A stretch of 64,000 nucleotides of DNA from Davidsoniella eucalypti (lineage: Eukaryota > Ascomycota > Sordariomycetes > Microascales > Ceratocystidaceae), in the NCBI GenBank assembly GCA_004009845.1, contig RMBW01000133.1, forward strand, positions 1-64,000. Direction: 5' to 3'. The position numbers were made by a program, and so were the translations under genes. Below are positions 1 to 10,433 of the stretch, piece by piece. Numbering within the stretch: position 1 is the stretch's first letter; each line of letters starts with the position of its first letter. The notes under the pieces are model-generated. The model was given only the letters and a program-made list of their open reading frames with translations. It was not told where the DNA came from and searched no databases.

Positions 1-3000
1 CGCCGGAACTCCTCGTCCTCCAAAGACCCTGGAAGCCTCAAAGGCACCCAGTTCATTAGCCCCTCTGACTCGGAAACATGGTTCTCCGTCCTCTCGTCAA
101 TAAACCAGGAGGCGGAGTACGCTTTGGCGTAGGACTACCGTGGAGTTAACAACGCATCAATCAGGACAAGTACCCCCTGCCTCTCATGGGAGAAACTCTG
201 CGTCGCATCACAGGTTCTGAATGGGTTTCCAAGGTAGACGTTATCTCGGCCTTCCACCGCATCCGAATTGCCCCAGGCTCTGACACTTAACAGCCTTTCG
301 CACCCCACTGGGTGCCTTCCAGTGGAATGTCGTCCCCTTCGGGCTTACCAACGCCCCAGCTGCCTTCCAACGCCGCATCAACGTAGTGCTGGACAAATGG
401 CATGGTATCAACTGTGACGCCCTATATCGACGACGTCTGTATTCTATTCCAGCGGGTCCCTTGAAGACCACCGCAAACTAGTCCTGGAAATTATATCCGC
501 CCTGGACAAAGCAGACCTCCAGCTCGACATCAGGAAATGCCAATTCGCAGCCAAGGAAATTAAGTTCCTCGGATTCCTGGTGGGCCCAGGCTAGGCATCC
601 GTGCAGACCGGACAAGTCCGAAGCCATTCGCAACTGGGAACGTCCCTACACTCTGACAGGTTACGCCGCTTCACAGGCTTTGTCAACTTTTACAGGGACT
701 TTGTCCCTCGCATCTCCGAACCCTGGCTCCCCTAACCAACTTAACCAAGAAGGATACACCCTTCATTTGGACTGACGCTTGCGACGACTCATTCCGCAAG
801 ATCAAGGAAGCCTTCGTCGCTCCCCCCCTCCTGGTCCCCTTCGAACCTGATAGAGAAAACTATTCTCTCAGCGGACTCCTCTGGCTATGCCCTCGGCGCT
901 GAACTCACTCAGCGCGGCACTGACGGCCTCCTTCACCCATCGCCTTCCTGTCTAGGAACTCACCCCTGCTGAGTCCAACTATCCTATCCACGACAAGGAA
1001 ATGTTGGCGATTTATTGGGCTATCCGCCAATGGAGACACTTTCTCCTAGGAGTCCATTTCACTGTATTCACGGACCACCGTAACCTCGAGTTCTTTAGGA
1101 CCAAAGAACCCTAGCAGAGCGCCAACGCCGCTGGGGCTACGAGTTATCGGATTTTAGCTTTGAACTCAAGCACCGCCCGGGCACAGACCAAGTTGTGCCC
1201 GATGCCCTTTCCCGCCGAGACCAAGACATGCCCAAGGATGCCAACGACGACAGGCTGCTAAGTAGAGTACACCAACTCCTCGCCCCTGCCGACTCAGGAG
1301 ACAACCTGGTCGTAATCAACGCAGTCTGGTCCAACGTTCCAGACCTGGACGCAGCCTCAGACGAGGTCGCCACGCAGGTCTCACTACCTTCCCCGTTTGC
1401 AGACCCCGACCTCACAGCCCTCTGGACTCAAGCCCTGGCCTCCAACAACCGATGGTGGCTAGCCCGCTCCCTTGTCCAAGAAGCAGCTAGGTCTTTTCCC
1501 TCAGCATGGGGCCTGCAATGGCAAATCAGCGAATGCTCCGTGGATGACTTAGGCCTCCTTCGTTGGCGCAACAGACTATGGATCCCCCGTTTTTGAACCC
1601 TTACGCACCAAATTGATCCAGACTGTCCATGACTCCCACTTGTCAGGACACCCTGGTCGCGAAATTACCAGGGACCTAGTCGCGCGCGAATATACTTGGC
1701 CAGGACTCACCAACGATGTCCGGCAATTCGTCTCCAATTGCACCACTTGCGGAAAGAGCAAGTATTGGCGAGAACAGAAGCGCGGTCTCCTCAAGCCCCT
1801 TCCAATCCCATCACGCCACTGGTCCGAGCTGGCCATGGACTTTATTGGCCCCCTACCTCCATCCAAGGGCCACCTCTTTTATTCTCGGATCACCGATAGA
1901 CTATCCAAGTCTCAAATCCTCGTCCCATGTCAGACACCTCGGCCGAAGCGACGGCCCGAGCCCTCATTACCCATGTCTTCGTCCACCACGGTTTTCCCAC
2001 GGCCATTGTATCAGACCGTGGACCACAGTTCTCTTCATTATTCTGGGGCGAAGTCTGCAGGCGCTTCAGCATCACACGACGCCTTTCCACAGCCTTCCAT
2101 CCACAAACGGATGGCGCCCAAGAGCGAAGTAACCAAGAAGTTGAGACCTTCCTTCGCATTTTCTGCTCCTTCGCACAGGACGACTGGGCCGAATTACTAC
2201 CCCAAGCCCAAATTGCACTCAACAACCGCACGGTTTCCAGCACAGGCCTAGCGCCCTTCTTCGCTACCCACGGCTACAACATGTCCATAGTGGAACCATC
2301 ACCATCCACTGACCCAGCCTCCACACGATCCCCCGTCCACGACGCACAAGCATTCCTAGACAAAATCAGCAATGCATCGGGATTCGCGCAAGTAGCCATA
2401 GCCTCCGCACAGGACTACCAGGAAACCGCAGCCAACCGCCGTCGCCAGCCAGCCTCGCAATTCAAGATTGGAGACAAAGTCTTCCTGAAAACGGAAAATC
2501 TCTCATCCTTGAGACCATCTAAGAAATTAGATTGGCTGGCACGCCGCTACACGGTCACAGGCCTCGTAGGTTCCCATGCAGTCCGACTGGACGTCCCCGG
2601 CTTGGTCCACCCAGTCTTTCACGTGAACAAGGTCCGTCACGCCTTCAACAACCCCCTACCTTCTCAAGTGCTCCAAGACGATGAACCCGAAGCTATTACG
2701 AGAGACGAAGCATACGGCGACGAGTCTCTAGCTGAAGGGGAATTCCGAGTTGAGGAAATCGTCCGCCAGCGTAAGTACCGCGGCCACGAACAAGCACTAG
2801 TTAAGTGGTCAGGTTACCAGGACCCTACTTGGGAACCAGTTGTTGTTGTTGTTGTTGTTGTTGTTATATTTATTCTCTTCCTAAACTATTACGAGTGGAT
2901 TTTCGAGTCCGGTCGTGCCGATTTTTCTGTCTCCGGTATATCTTATCCACTACCACCCGTATCCTAGTCCGGGTCCGGACTATCCTCCCGGGCTCCATAG

Positions 3001-3803
3001 GACGCCTTCATGGATACCCCCTGTAACTTCGAAACATCCTCAAACCATTCCCCATAAAAAAGACCCACATCATCCAAGCCCTAAGGGGCTACCATCCACG
3101 TAATCAGGTGACCGCACCATCCGACGCGCCTCCAAGAGGCTGGTGATCGAGTGTCGAGAGAAGAGAAAAATTGGCGTAGTCGAGTCGGGTGCGATGGTAG
3201 AGGCACAGCGACAAGACTCCCGCGCCGCGGGTTGGGCTTCCGGAACCTTCAGAAATAGGTTGCCCTTCGAGTATGAGTGTGTCTCCCTGAGCTTTGTAGC
3301 GTGTAGTGACTCGGGAGACCAGCGATCGCGTGAGTGTGGCGAAAAGGGGGGCGATTGTTGGTGAGAACATCCCTCGAGAGAGGAAAAAGTCGGGCTCAAG
3401 GCCTCATACTCGATGCATCAATAAAGACAAGCGTCTAAAAAGATAAAAAGAATGGACAGCAGCATCGGGAATATGTGCTGGTCGCTCTTGAAAACCCACG
3501 ACGAAGGGGAAAAATTCGTCTTTGGACAAAGGGGGAGGTAACTTGAACTCAAAGTTACCCCCCCGAGGGTTGTAGGAGGGAAGGTTGACTTGGGAACCAG
3601 TGGAACACGTCGAAAGTACCCTCGCTTGGCGCATCTTCCTGGATCGCTCCCTAGTCACCGCGTCCTCAGCCATTATTGAGCAAGTTAGCACAGTTCCATC
3701 GGACCAAGCCGCATCCCCACAGCCGCCCACCCACATGCAACATCAAGGGGGGGAGGAATCATCAGACTCATTATTTTCGTACTGGCACGGTACCACTCAC
3801 TAA
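1..3803 (+). pseudogene. Ty3/gypsy pol pseudogene (RT, RNase H, integrase, chromodomain)
   Basis: Reading the plus strand gives recognisable but broken polyprotein. RT-like words such as YRGVNN (near 133) and IKFLGFLVGPG (near 560) are followed by stops, and the RNase H motif DKEMLAIYWAIRQW lies near 990. The integrase N-terminal HHCC region (HPGREITRDLV with CTTCGKSK) is at 1613-1780. The integrase core is split between two frames: one ends near 1926 and the other opens there and runs to the insertion point at 2840. The second frame has SDRGPQFSSLFW and FHPQTDGAQERSNQ, then a chromodomain (YLVKWSGY-like, near 2800). Chromodomain coding resumes after the insertion at 3588 (WEPVEHVESTLAW) and ends near 3803. 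Multiple frame changes show it is dead. Confidence 0.88.
2841..3587 (-). mobile_element. (AAC)n-tailed non-autonomous retroposon inserted in the gypsy chromodomain
   Basis: This is a 747-bp insertion flanked by a perfect 14-bp target duplication, ACTTGGGAACCAGT, at 2827-2840 and 3588-3601. The simple repeat (TTG)n at 2841-2865 is the 3' tail read on the minus strand, (AAC)n. The opposite end, starting CAACCTTCCCTCC on the minus strand, is the 5' end. A variable-length target duplication plus a simple-repeat tail is typical of target-primed reverse transcription, so I call it a SINE-like non-LTR retroposon. No LTR, transposase or long conserved ORF is present. A near-identical copy is at 14459-15230 and shorter relatives are at 28248-28497 and 28662-29240. 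Confidence 0.88.
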
Positions 3804-3956
3804 GTAACATTCAATCGGCGCTACCGCCACTCGGAGTTTACCGTATTTACGATACTCCTTATTTTTCCGCAGCACTCCCTGCGCCATTTTTTTAAGACAA
3901 ACTTAATTTGTCAGCATGTATTATAGATTTTATCAGTTAGAATTAGTTAGTCTGCC

Positions 3957-3974
3957 GAGGGGGGAGGGGGCTAA
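3957..3974 (+). other. polypurine tract of the gypsy element
   Basis: A run of G with two A residues (GGGGGGAGGGGG core) ends immediately before the LTR start TGTCAC. In LTR retrotransposons this is the primer site for plus-strand synthesis. Its position just upstream of the LTR fixes the LTR boundary and the element's orientation. Confidence 0.8.
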
Positions 3975-4152
3975 TGTCACGGGCTAAGGCCCAGTTGGTA
4001 TTTGTCTAGGTACTTACCTAGTCAGATAAACGGCTATAAATAGGGACCTATTCCCGCCGTATTCCAACAGATATTAGCCTTTCTCCTTCATCGGTATCAA
4101 TCGAAGTCCTTTCTACTAGATTGCTTGCCACTGCCTCACCTAGTTCGTGTCA
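3975..4152 (+). repeat. 3' LTR of the gypsy element (178 bp)
   Basis: It begins TGTCACGGGC and ends GTGTCA, with a TATA-like CTATAAATAG near 4033. The boundaries are supported by a solo LTR of the same family at 21871-22049, which has clean target duplications, and by a shortened copy at 17197-17266. Sequence after 4152 belongs to another, opposite-strand element. The 5' partner LTR is outside the window. Confidence 0.85.
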
Positions 4153-4802
4153 ATTTCACACCTCCAGGCTGAATATTCCCGCTTGTCTCCTGAGAACTTG
4201 GAGGCGTCAGGTAACGAGAATCTGGTAGTGGGTTTCTGGGGCAGTTTGGCTTGTAACTCGGCTAGCCGAACTTCCTTTTCGGCAATGGAAATCTGCACAT
4301 CGAGAGTCTGCTGGCGGAGGTGTTCAGCCTTGAGCTGGTTTTCGAAGCTCGAAAGGTCTGACGCACCTGCTCCAATGCCCAACATTCTATTGTTGAAGAG
4401 GAAGCGAAGGACACGAGCACGGGCAGCAAGCTCGGAATCGAAACGAGCGTGGGCTGGCTCGCTATGGCCGACCAGAACAGAAAGGGAGAAACGAATGTGA
4501 CCCAAGTGGTCATGGAACGAGGACTCATGTAATGCAATTTGAGGCCCGGTTGGGAAGGGCCTGAGGAGTTTAGCGATAGCTGGCCGAGCGGATCTTCGAA
4601 ACAAGGACAGATAGCACCATCCTGGGGCGCGGACCAAACGACGGGCAGAGCGGGGTGGCCTGGTGCGCTGATGACGCACAACGGGCGAACCGGCAGGGCA
4701 ACGTTCCTGGCACCATCGTGCACAGCACTGACTGGTGTAACCCAGGAAGGAGGAAACGAGAAAAAAGAGGAGAAAGTTGACGAAAATCATGGTGGCAGAC
4801 AA
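4140..4802 (-). pseudogene. gag-like retrotransposon fragment
   Basis: The minus-strand frame encodes a coiled-coil-like stretch (SSFENQLKAEHLRQQTLDVQ) followed by PDASKFSGDKREYSAWRCEID. That resembles the start of the gag core of fungal LTR elements, where a FxGxxxxYxxWRxxM-like motif begins the domain. The frame runs into the LTR of the neighbouring gypsy element at about 4152, so the rest of gag is gone. The first part of the ORF (before about residue 130) looks like frameshifted or non-coding sequence. I infer a 5' remnant of a second LTR element on the minus strand. Whether it is Ty1/copia or Ty3 is not clear. Confidence 0.5.
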
Positions 4803-5112
4803 AATTGTGGGTTACACAACTAACTGCGAGAGACTCTTCACAGGCGAGAGCAAAACAGTAAAAGCTTTTCTAAACGCTTAAACTTTACCGTGAACAACTC
4901 GCTACGACGCAAGAAACAAGTTCTGCAGTAACGAGAAGTCAACTGGCTTAAGAGAAAGAGTTTATTCCAAACTTTGTAGTAAGGTCTTGGGTGCGAGGAG
5001 AGTTTAACAGAAAGTTGTCTGAATCCGACAAAGTGAAAGCAGAGAGAGAGAGAGGACAAGACGAATCGTGTTGGACAGTCAACAATAAGAGAATCAGGTA
5101 TCTTCTTTAAAG
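4803..5112 (-). other. leader region of the minus-strand retroelement remnant
   Basis: This stretch lies between the gag-like frame and the LTR-like start at 5113 and has no credible ORF. It is where the untranslated leader and primer-binding site of the minus-strand element would be. I could not recognise the primer-binding site with confidence. Confidence 0.3.
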
Positions 5113-5340
5113 TGTGACGATCTACGACGAGAACGAGGCTTGCAGAAGTAGAAGAGATATTGTATTTGACGAAGTTAAAGAAGATAGAGAGGGAAGAAAA
5201 GAACTAGACAAGAATAAGGAGGGGAGACGGCCTCCTTATATAGACAAAAGTAACGGCTGTGGTAGATACCACAGCCAACAAGATTGGGTCCTAGATCCTT
5301 TCACAGCCAACACAGCATTGCCTCACTTCTGTCCGTAGAC
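5113..5340. repeat. LTR-like repeat, left end defined, right end not resolved
   Basis: A segment starting TGTGACGATCTACGACGAG is repeated at 7187 with the same start. A later part (AGAAGATAGAGAGG through CGGCCTCCTTATATA) recurs at about 29889-29990. A TATA-like CCTTATATAG lies at about 5234. The TG start and the neighbouring gag-like frame suggest an LTR. The right end may be anywhere between about 5340 and 5580. An inverted repeat lies inside it at 5255-5276. Confidence 0.5.
5255..5276. repeat. perfect 10-bp inverted repeat with 2-bp spacer
   Basis: GGCTGTGGTA is followed by GA and then its exact complement TACCACAGCC. It lies about 20 bp after a TATA-like box inside the LTR-like segment. 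It could form a hairpin at the start of an LTR transcript or be a protein-binding palindrome. Function is unknown. Confidence 0.7.
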
Positions 5341-5603
5341 CAGATCCTTCTGTTTTCTTCCTCTCTCGGTTTAACATAAATATCTTGCTTGTTTCTTCCT
5401 TTTCTGTTCTCTTCTTTCCTTTCCCCTCCAAGCTTACAACTCTCTGTGTACCTGACCTCCTAGTGCAACCTCCTCTTCTTGTTCCTGTTCTTGTTCTTAT
5501 CTTTGCTCCTGCTCCTGTCCTGATCTAGTTCCACTTTACTTAATTTATTATGATATTTATTTCTGATATCCTGAAAAACATCACGTGATTACTCGCCTAG
5601 TGA
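5341..5603. other. pyrimidine-rich sequence with no gene
   Basis: The stretch is CT-rich, with imprecise repeats of TTCCTGTTCTTGTTC and GCTCCTGCTCCTG near 5480-5520. It may be the rest of the LTR-like segment or 3' flank of the transcription-factor remnant. A CACGTG sits near 5584. Confidence 0.4.
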
Positions 5604-6780
5604 TCACTTGTTCCCCTTTGAACTCGCCTGCCCGTCCATTACAGGTTTAGAGGGCTCACCAAGCTCCCTTTTCTGCCAAATTTTCTCAATGACTGCTCTT
5701 GTCTGCAGTACATTCGATAAAGAATCGTTGAGTTCATTCAAAGCATAGAGAATGAATGGACGGGCATGTATGTCTTTTCCTAACCGAAAGTCTTCAGATG
5801 CCCACTCCAGTTCCTCTTCTGGGTCAAGTTGACATGCTGTCATGAACAACGGCCAAGTTAGACCTGCCCCAACTTTGGCATGTACTAGAACGTATACTAA
5901 GCATAATATCTGCTGTACTCCTTCCCGGATACAAGGTGCCGTACAATGCAGATTGCAGATATAGCTGGACAGTCAAGCGTTTCAGCTCCACTCCGGCTCT
6001 CACGATATCATCCTCCGCATCCTCGCAGATAGTCTCGTTAAGCATCACCTCTAGTCGATTTCGTTCTTGGAAAAGCTCCTCTTCGCTTTGTATATCTGCA
6101 GAGTTGGTCTCTCCGCTTCGGTACAGCTTCCAACTTAACTCGGCAATGGAACTGATGATGCTGATTAGTCTTAGTGAGCCTCCCATCCACACATCCATGC
6201 GGTCTTCTTGCGTAGCCCAAAAGTCATGGCCAAATATAGGTTGTTCGCCACAAGCTGTGCGGCCCATCACATCACAAAAGGCAAAGTACCTTTCGACAAA
6301 TCGAGTCACGCTCGATCTTGAAGTATGCATAGATGCAAGAGAGGAGGGATCGACTATGTAGCGTCTCCGTAGTCTTATAAGATCCCGAGCTCCGCGGAGA
6401 TGTACCACCCACTGAGAGCCAGTATCACAGGTGACTTCGAGTTGACATAGCAGCATAGTCAGCGCTAGAGACTCTGTGTCTTGGGAAAGGCCCTGTGCTG
6501 AGTTTTGGCACAGCGACAGACGTAGAGACCGAGTAGCTTGGATGGCATAGTGCAACGCAATATTGCGGTATTGGGGCTCGAATCTTGAGCGATGTGATGC
6601 TGCAAGTCCAAACATGGCGTGCAGAATGGCTGGAGAGACACATGATACAGCCATAGGAAGGATAAGCTCGGCAAATGGCGACGTGTAGGCTTGATACGGT
6701 ACTGTCAGTGGACGGACCCGGTGTAGAAAATTGGTGCCAGAAAACGGAGTCGAAAAGGAGCTCTTGGATAAATCTCTAGA
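5604..6780 (-). pseudogene. fungal-specific transcription factor remnant, frameshifted
   Basis: The minus strand encodes the middle and C-terminal part of a fungal Zn2Cys6-type regulator, the 'fungal-specific transcription factor' domain. The frame opens at about 6780 with SRDLSKSS and continues FLHRVRPLTVPYQAYTSPFAELILPMAVS. It then has AILHAMFGLAASHR and the typical LLCQLEVTCD region, and runs to about 5930. The expected ending, GVQQILCLVYVLVHAKVGAG then WPLFMTACQLDPEEE, is in another frame, so a one-base shift lies around 5925-5945. The terminal frame ends at 5604. No Zn2Cys6 exon is seen upstream. TTTATAG just before 6780 could be an old intron acceptor, and a related exon fragment is at 10130-10226. 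I infer a truncated, inactive gene copy. Confidence 0.75.
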
Positions 6781-7186
6781 CTATAAATAACATCATCATC
6801 ACCATCTCCAAAACTGCAAACAAGATAAATAACATTGCTCTTTGAATACTTAATACTATGAATTATTGATACATAAAATTATCCTTGGCCAAGTCATCCG
6901 TCTTATCTTCTATCAATCTCATTTGCTGAGTGTTTATTGTCATAGTACTTGAAATATTTGCTGTTCACATTTTCTACATTTTGCCCTACCTGACTAATAC
7001 AAATTATTGTAGATTACCATTAGTGCTTCATTAGTACGTAGACCTGCCCTTGTGGTGTACTTGCACTTATAATCGCCTTTGCTAGTGCGTTTGGTCCAGT
7101 AAATTTATTCGAGTAGTTTTTGAGTCCAAATATTGGTAGTACTGCTCCGGTTCTTTTAATAAGCACAGTTCAGAAATTACGTGTGT
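6781..7186. other. AT-rich intergenic sequence, nothing recognised
   Basis: No ORF or RNA gene is apparent. Near the right end a piece around 7160 (ATAAGCACAGTTC) recurs just downstream of the 5S gene near 29447, which suggests a shared repeat junction. Confidence 0.5.
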
Positions 7187-7318
7187 GACGATCTACGACG
7201 AGAACGAGGCTTGCAAAGGTAGAAGTATCAAAGTATATTAAAGGAAGCAGAAGAAGATAGAGAGGAAAAGGAAAGAACTACACAAGAATAAGGAGGGAAA
7301 CGGAAGGATACAGCTCGA
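7187..7318. repeat. second copy of the LTR-like segment, truncated
   Basis: It starts with the same TGTGACGATCTACGACGAG as position 5113 and follows that copy, with small indels, to about GGAGGGAAACGG. The right part of the longer copy, including the palindrome, is missing. It is therefore a broken solo piece. Confidence 0.6.
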
Positions 7319-8637
7319 ATGATTCCCATTTTAGTTGATGATTATGATTCCACTTCAACTCGTCCCCATCTCCACATTGTGAACCAGGTAATCATGACAA
7401 CTCTATTTTTCCGCAATTTAATTTATCTATTGTCTGAACCAATGTAATAAAATGTAGTTTCTAGAATCTATGTGAGTGAAAATGGCTCGATCTATGGTGG
7501 CATAGAACATCCATGCTTCAGATGTAGCTGATATCTTGTATTGGAAGCTAGAAATTATAGATACAGTATGGCTAGTGCATCGTAGTTCTTCTTGATGTAC
7601 TCGGTATGTTTGGCGGTTCTCATAGCACCAATAAAGCTGCCATTAATTCGGCAACCGTTCTGCATGTTGTTGAAACTCTCTAGAATCTTGTTGTGGATTA
7701 TGCACAATTGTAACAAACATTCCCTTTCGGCAAGACCCCAATGCCCATTGTTGCAAGTTATATCTTTGTGGACTCGGTAGAAATTCACACTAGAAGCGAA
7801 TTCGGGGTGCTCATGAAGATCTTGAGTACCATATCTAGATATAAGATGAACATCTTCAGAGGCACTGAGAATTCTCCTCCGCAGTCAACTGGACTAGACG
7901 CTAGAACTACCCTTTCATCGCCTATATCATCTCACAGTATTATTCTGCACATCCAAATATATATTGTCACTGCATCAATTCCTGTTATATATCAATATTT
8001 GAAGTTGACCAACTAACTTAACGGATTTTTCATGATCGAAAATAGCAGGAACCCATCTTCAAGTAGATTTCGAGGAGACCATCTGTTGAGATATATATAT
8101 ATGCCTAGTGAGGCCTTCAGGACTTGCCGAACCTCAGGACATTCTTGTCGGAATCCACAATGCCAGAAACGAAAGTACAAAGATGATACTATTCCGGCTA
8201 GTCACTGCCTACTTGGAGCTGTGGCCATTATTACTTGGGCCTTCTCGAGAAGTGGTGTGTCAAGATTGTGTTCGATAGATGAATTCCGGATCATTTATGT
8301 AGTCCTACTAGAATCCTGTATAGCAGGCTTGGTAACACCTTTTTCTTAACTACCGCTTCACGCCTACTGTACAATACTAGAGATGGTGAGTAATATATGT
8401 GCTAAACTTGGAACATAGGCGGCTTCTCAAGGCTAAGCATGACTCAGACGTAGGTCTTGATTACTAGTTCTCTATAATCTTCAACTTCTAGTTTTTGTTT
8501 TTTTGCCAAAGCCCTGATACCTTCAGTAATAGCTAATGAGATAAGGCTTGAGATAATTTTTGGTGTTCAGGGGACATGTAATGAGATGCCAGAGTCAACA
8601 AAACAGACCTTATTCGTAGGAAACGATATCGCCATGA
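7319..8637. other. gene-free stretch with short spurious ORFs
   Basis: The sequence is AT-rich with only short frames on both strands (longest about 105 codons near 8032-8349). None shows a recognisable domain or conserved splice structure. I see no gene that I can support. Confidence 0.5.
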
Positions 8638-9060
8638 AATGTGAACCTTTACCTATATATTGAAATCTTTATCTCATATTTCAACTCATACTACATCACC
8701 TTCACCATTTTTCCAGGAGCTATTCTTGTACCATTACTACAAACAGATACAGCGTTACGCAATGAAGTCTTGTTTTTCCGAGCTATAATTGTAGTTGCAT
8801 TGTTAAACAACCTTCAAGTTATTAGTAAAATCTAACAACTTCATTTCCATTACATGCTCATTTATATCTACACGAAAGTCCAGATTTACGTTACAACCAA
8901 TCTATAAACTTGAATCTACCCTCCCAAGTTTTCATTATAATTTAATTAACCCCTCACATACATTGTTTATTTCTCATCCAAAAGCAATTGCTGTTAACCA
9001 GTCATCGTTGTCGTTGTTTTGAGTTTTTAATCATTCGTTTATATTTCTTATAAACTATTT
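8638..9060 (+). repeat. AT-rich dispersed repeat A, copy 1
   Basis: About 420 bp from AAATGTGAACCTTTACC to TTTGTTTATATTTC-like sequence, recurring at 12312-12720 with many substitutions and indels. A short frame (8641-8835) is also present in the second copy, with differences. It has no recognisable domain, so I do not call it a gene. The element type is unknown. Confidence 0.7.
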
Positions 9061-9107
9061 CATTGCTAAGTGCATCAAGTCATAGCTTGCGACGATCTCA
9101 ACCTACG

Positions 9108-10002
9108 TTATAAGTCAGGAATCATTCAGTGGTTAATTAGTTGAGTATTGAAATACCAACTGTACCAGTTGCAACCACTTCACTTGTTGTTTTATCAATC
9201 ATGCGAGGCCTGAATCCCAACCATCTAACATTGCACTATTCCAATTGTAAGTACCTAAAGTTGCTGATAATTTCAAATACCATATTAGTCTTGTCGTTAT
9301 TCTTATAACAAAATAACCTAATTAATACTTATACCATCTTTCTCCTCCCTAATTCTTTGCATGTTATTTCCATTTCCAATAGCACTCACTATTATTATAT
9401 AGATAGACATAGCAAGTGAGTGTCTGTCCTGCCAATTGTGCTGTAATGCCCGGTAATATATTAAATCAGCTTGTTATATTATCTTGCTTAGCTAACTAAC
9501 CTTTTCAATTTTATTGGCCAACTGTCTCTATCGTACCTAGATACTTGCTTTATATAGTAGAAATCCTAATCAATATATAGTATACTACGAGTATGAATTA
9601 CGTCATGCCATCAATCTTTTAGCTCACAACTTTACCAACAATAACGTGATGTTTAATTTTGTTTGGGTTTTTTAATTTAATTTAATTTATTAATTCAGTA
9701 ATCTTATGGAACTATAGAGCTATAGAGCTATCAAGAAGTTTAACTTGATCTTATTTATTATCTAGTTATAGTTAGTTTATTTCTAAATCTGCGAACACTA
9801 ATTCAACCCACCCTATAGTGTTTCTTAAAACCATTAATGGCCTCTTCTTGATATCTTGATCAAAATCACCCTTTGGATAGTATTTGGTGTTGTTCAATTG
9901 CCTTTTTTATTTCGTGAATTACCATACTGTGCCCTTCTTTGAGGTATAAAAAATTGTCTATCGCTTTTTAAGTAAATATTTCTAGCCTTCGTCGTGCTAC
10001 TT
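9108..10002 (+). repeat. AT-rich dispersed repeat B, copy 1
   Basis: Positions 9108-9360 and about 9884-10002 match, in the same order, 16117-16400 and about 16415-16545. In this copy about 530 bp (9361-9883) lies between the two blocks and is absent from the other copy. That is either an insertion here or a deletion there. No coding capacity was recognised. The matching continues beyond 11128 (see repeat C), so the whole is one old segment. Confidence 0.7.
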
Positions 10003-10106
10003 GAGCTTGTCGAGCGGAGGACTTTAAATATCTGTCCAGTAACCAATCCGGTGTCGTATGATCTTAGTGATTTAGGTAGCTGTTAAATATAATCAAATCA
10101 GATCAA
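10003..10106 (+). repeat. SINE-like repeat with (ATCAA)-type tail, copy 1
   Basis: The piece from GAGCTTGTCGAGCGGAGGAC to TAATCAAATCAGATCAAATC recurs in reverse orientation at 28503-28600 and, shorter, at 27662-27745. All copies end in a TTTGATTTGATT-type simple repeat. A short body plus a simple-repeat tail suggests a SINE. A tRNA-like A box is possible in TGTCGAGCGGAGGAC but I cannot fold a full tRNA. Confidence 0.5.
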
Positions 10107-10129
10107 ATCTTTGCAAGAAGTGGCATTTG

Positions 10130-10226
10130 AGATGATGATGAAGATTTTATTTATAGTCTAGAGATTTATCTAAAAGCTCCTCTTCGACTCCGGGCGAGGC
10201 CGTGTTTTCTGGCACCAATTTTCTAT
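10130..10226 (+). pseudogene. exon fragment related to the 5604-6780 transcription-factor remnant
   Basis: GATGATGATGAAGATTTTATTTATAG followed by TCTAGAGATTTATCTAAAAG matches the reverse complement of about 6720-6795. Read in frame it gives SRDLSKSSSSTPGEAVFSGTNF, against SRDLSKSSFSTPFSGTNF at the other locus, so the other copy has an in-frame loss. The common TTTATAG looks like an intron acceptor. Only this piece remains here, and downstream is unrelated LINE sequence. Confidence 0.55.
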
Positions 10227-10433
10227 GTTCCTAGTATCTGGGACTGCTCAGACTAGTCTGGCATCCATCCCTTTTACAGTAGCAGCACCCACGTCTCCTT
10301 TTAAAACAAAAACAAAAAGAAAAGAAAAACCAATATAAATACTAAAAAAAACAAAGGAAAAAAGAAGAGAGATTTCCATGATCCTCAACCCCTGCTCTTT
10401 CTGTAGTGGGTGCCTGTTTTTGCCAGTGTTCTT

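Larger units (their letters stand above)
1..4152 (+). mobile_element. Ty3/gypsy (chromovirus) LTR retrotransposon, 5' truncated by the window edge, degenerate
   Basis: The order of pieces is that of a Ty3/gypsy pol: reverse transcriptase remains (about 1-900), RNase H (about 950-1210, including a DHRNLEFF-like motif near 1075), a zinc-binding integrase N-terminus (from about 1613), integrase core (about 1800-2270), a chromodomain (about 2740-3640), a polypurine tract at 3957-3970 and a 3' LTR at 3975-4152. The chromodomain places it with the MAGGY/skippy type of fungal chromoviruses. A second element (2841-3587) is inserted in the chromodomain. The 5' LTR, gag and protease lie outside the window. 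The element is not autonomous as it stands, because pol carries several stops and frameshifts. Confidence 0.9.

Noticed and set aside
3143..3364. 73-codon frame in the (AAC)n element as its protein
   Set aside because: The frame is short, antisense to the element, and does not persist in the diverged copy at 28662-29240. No evidence that the element codes for anything.
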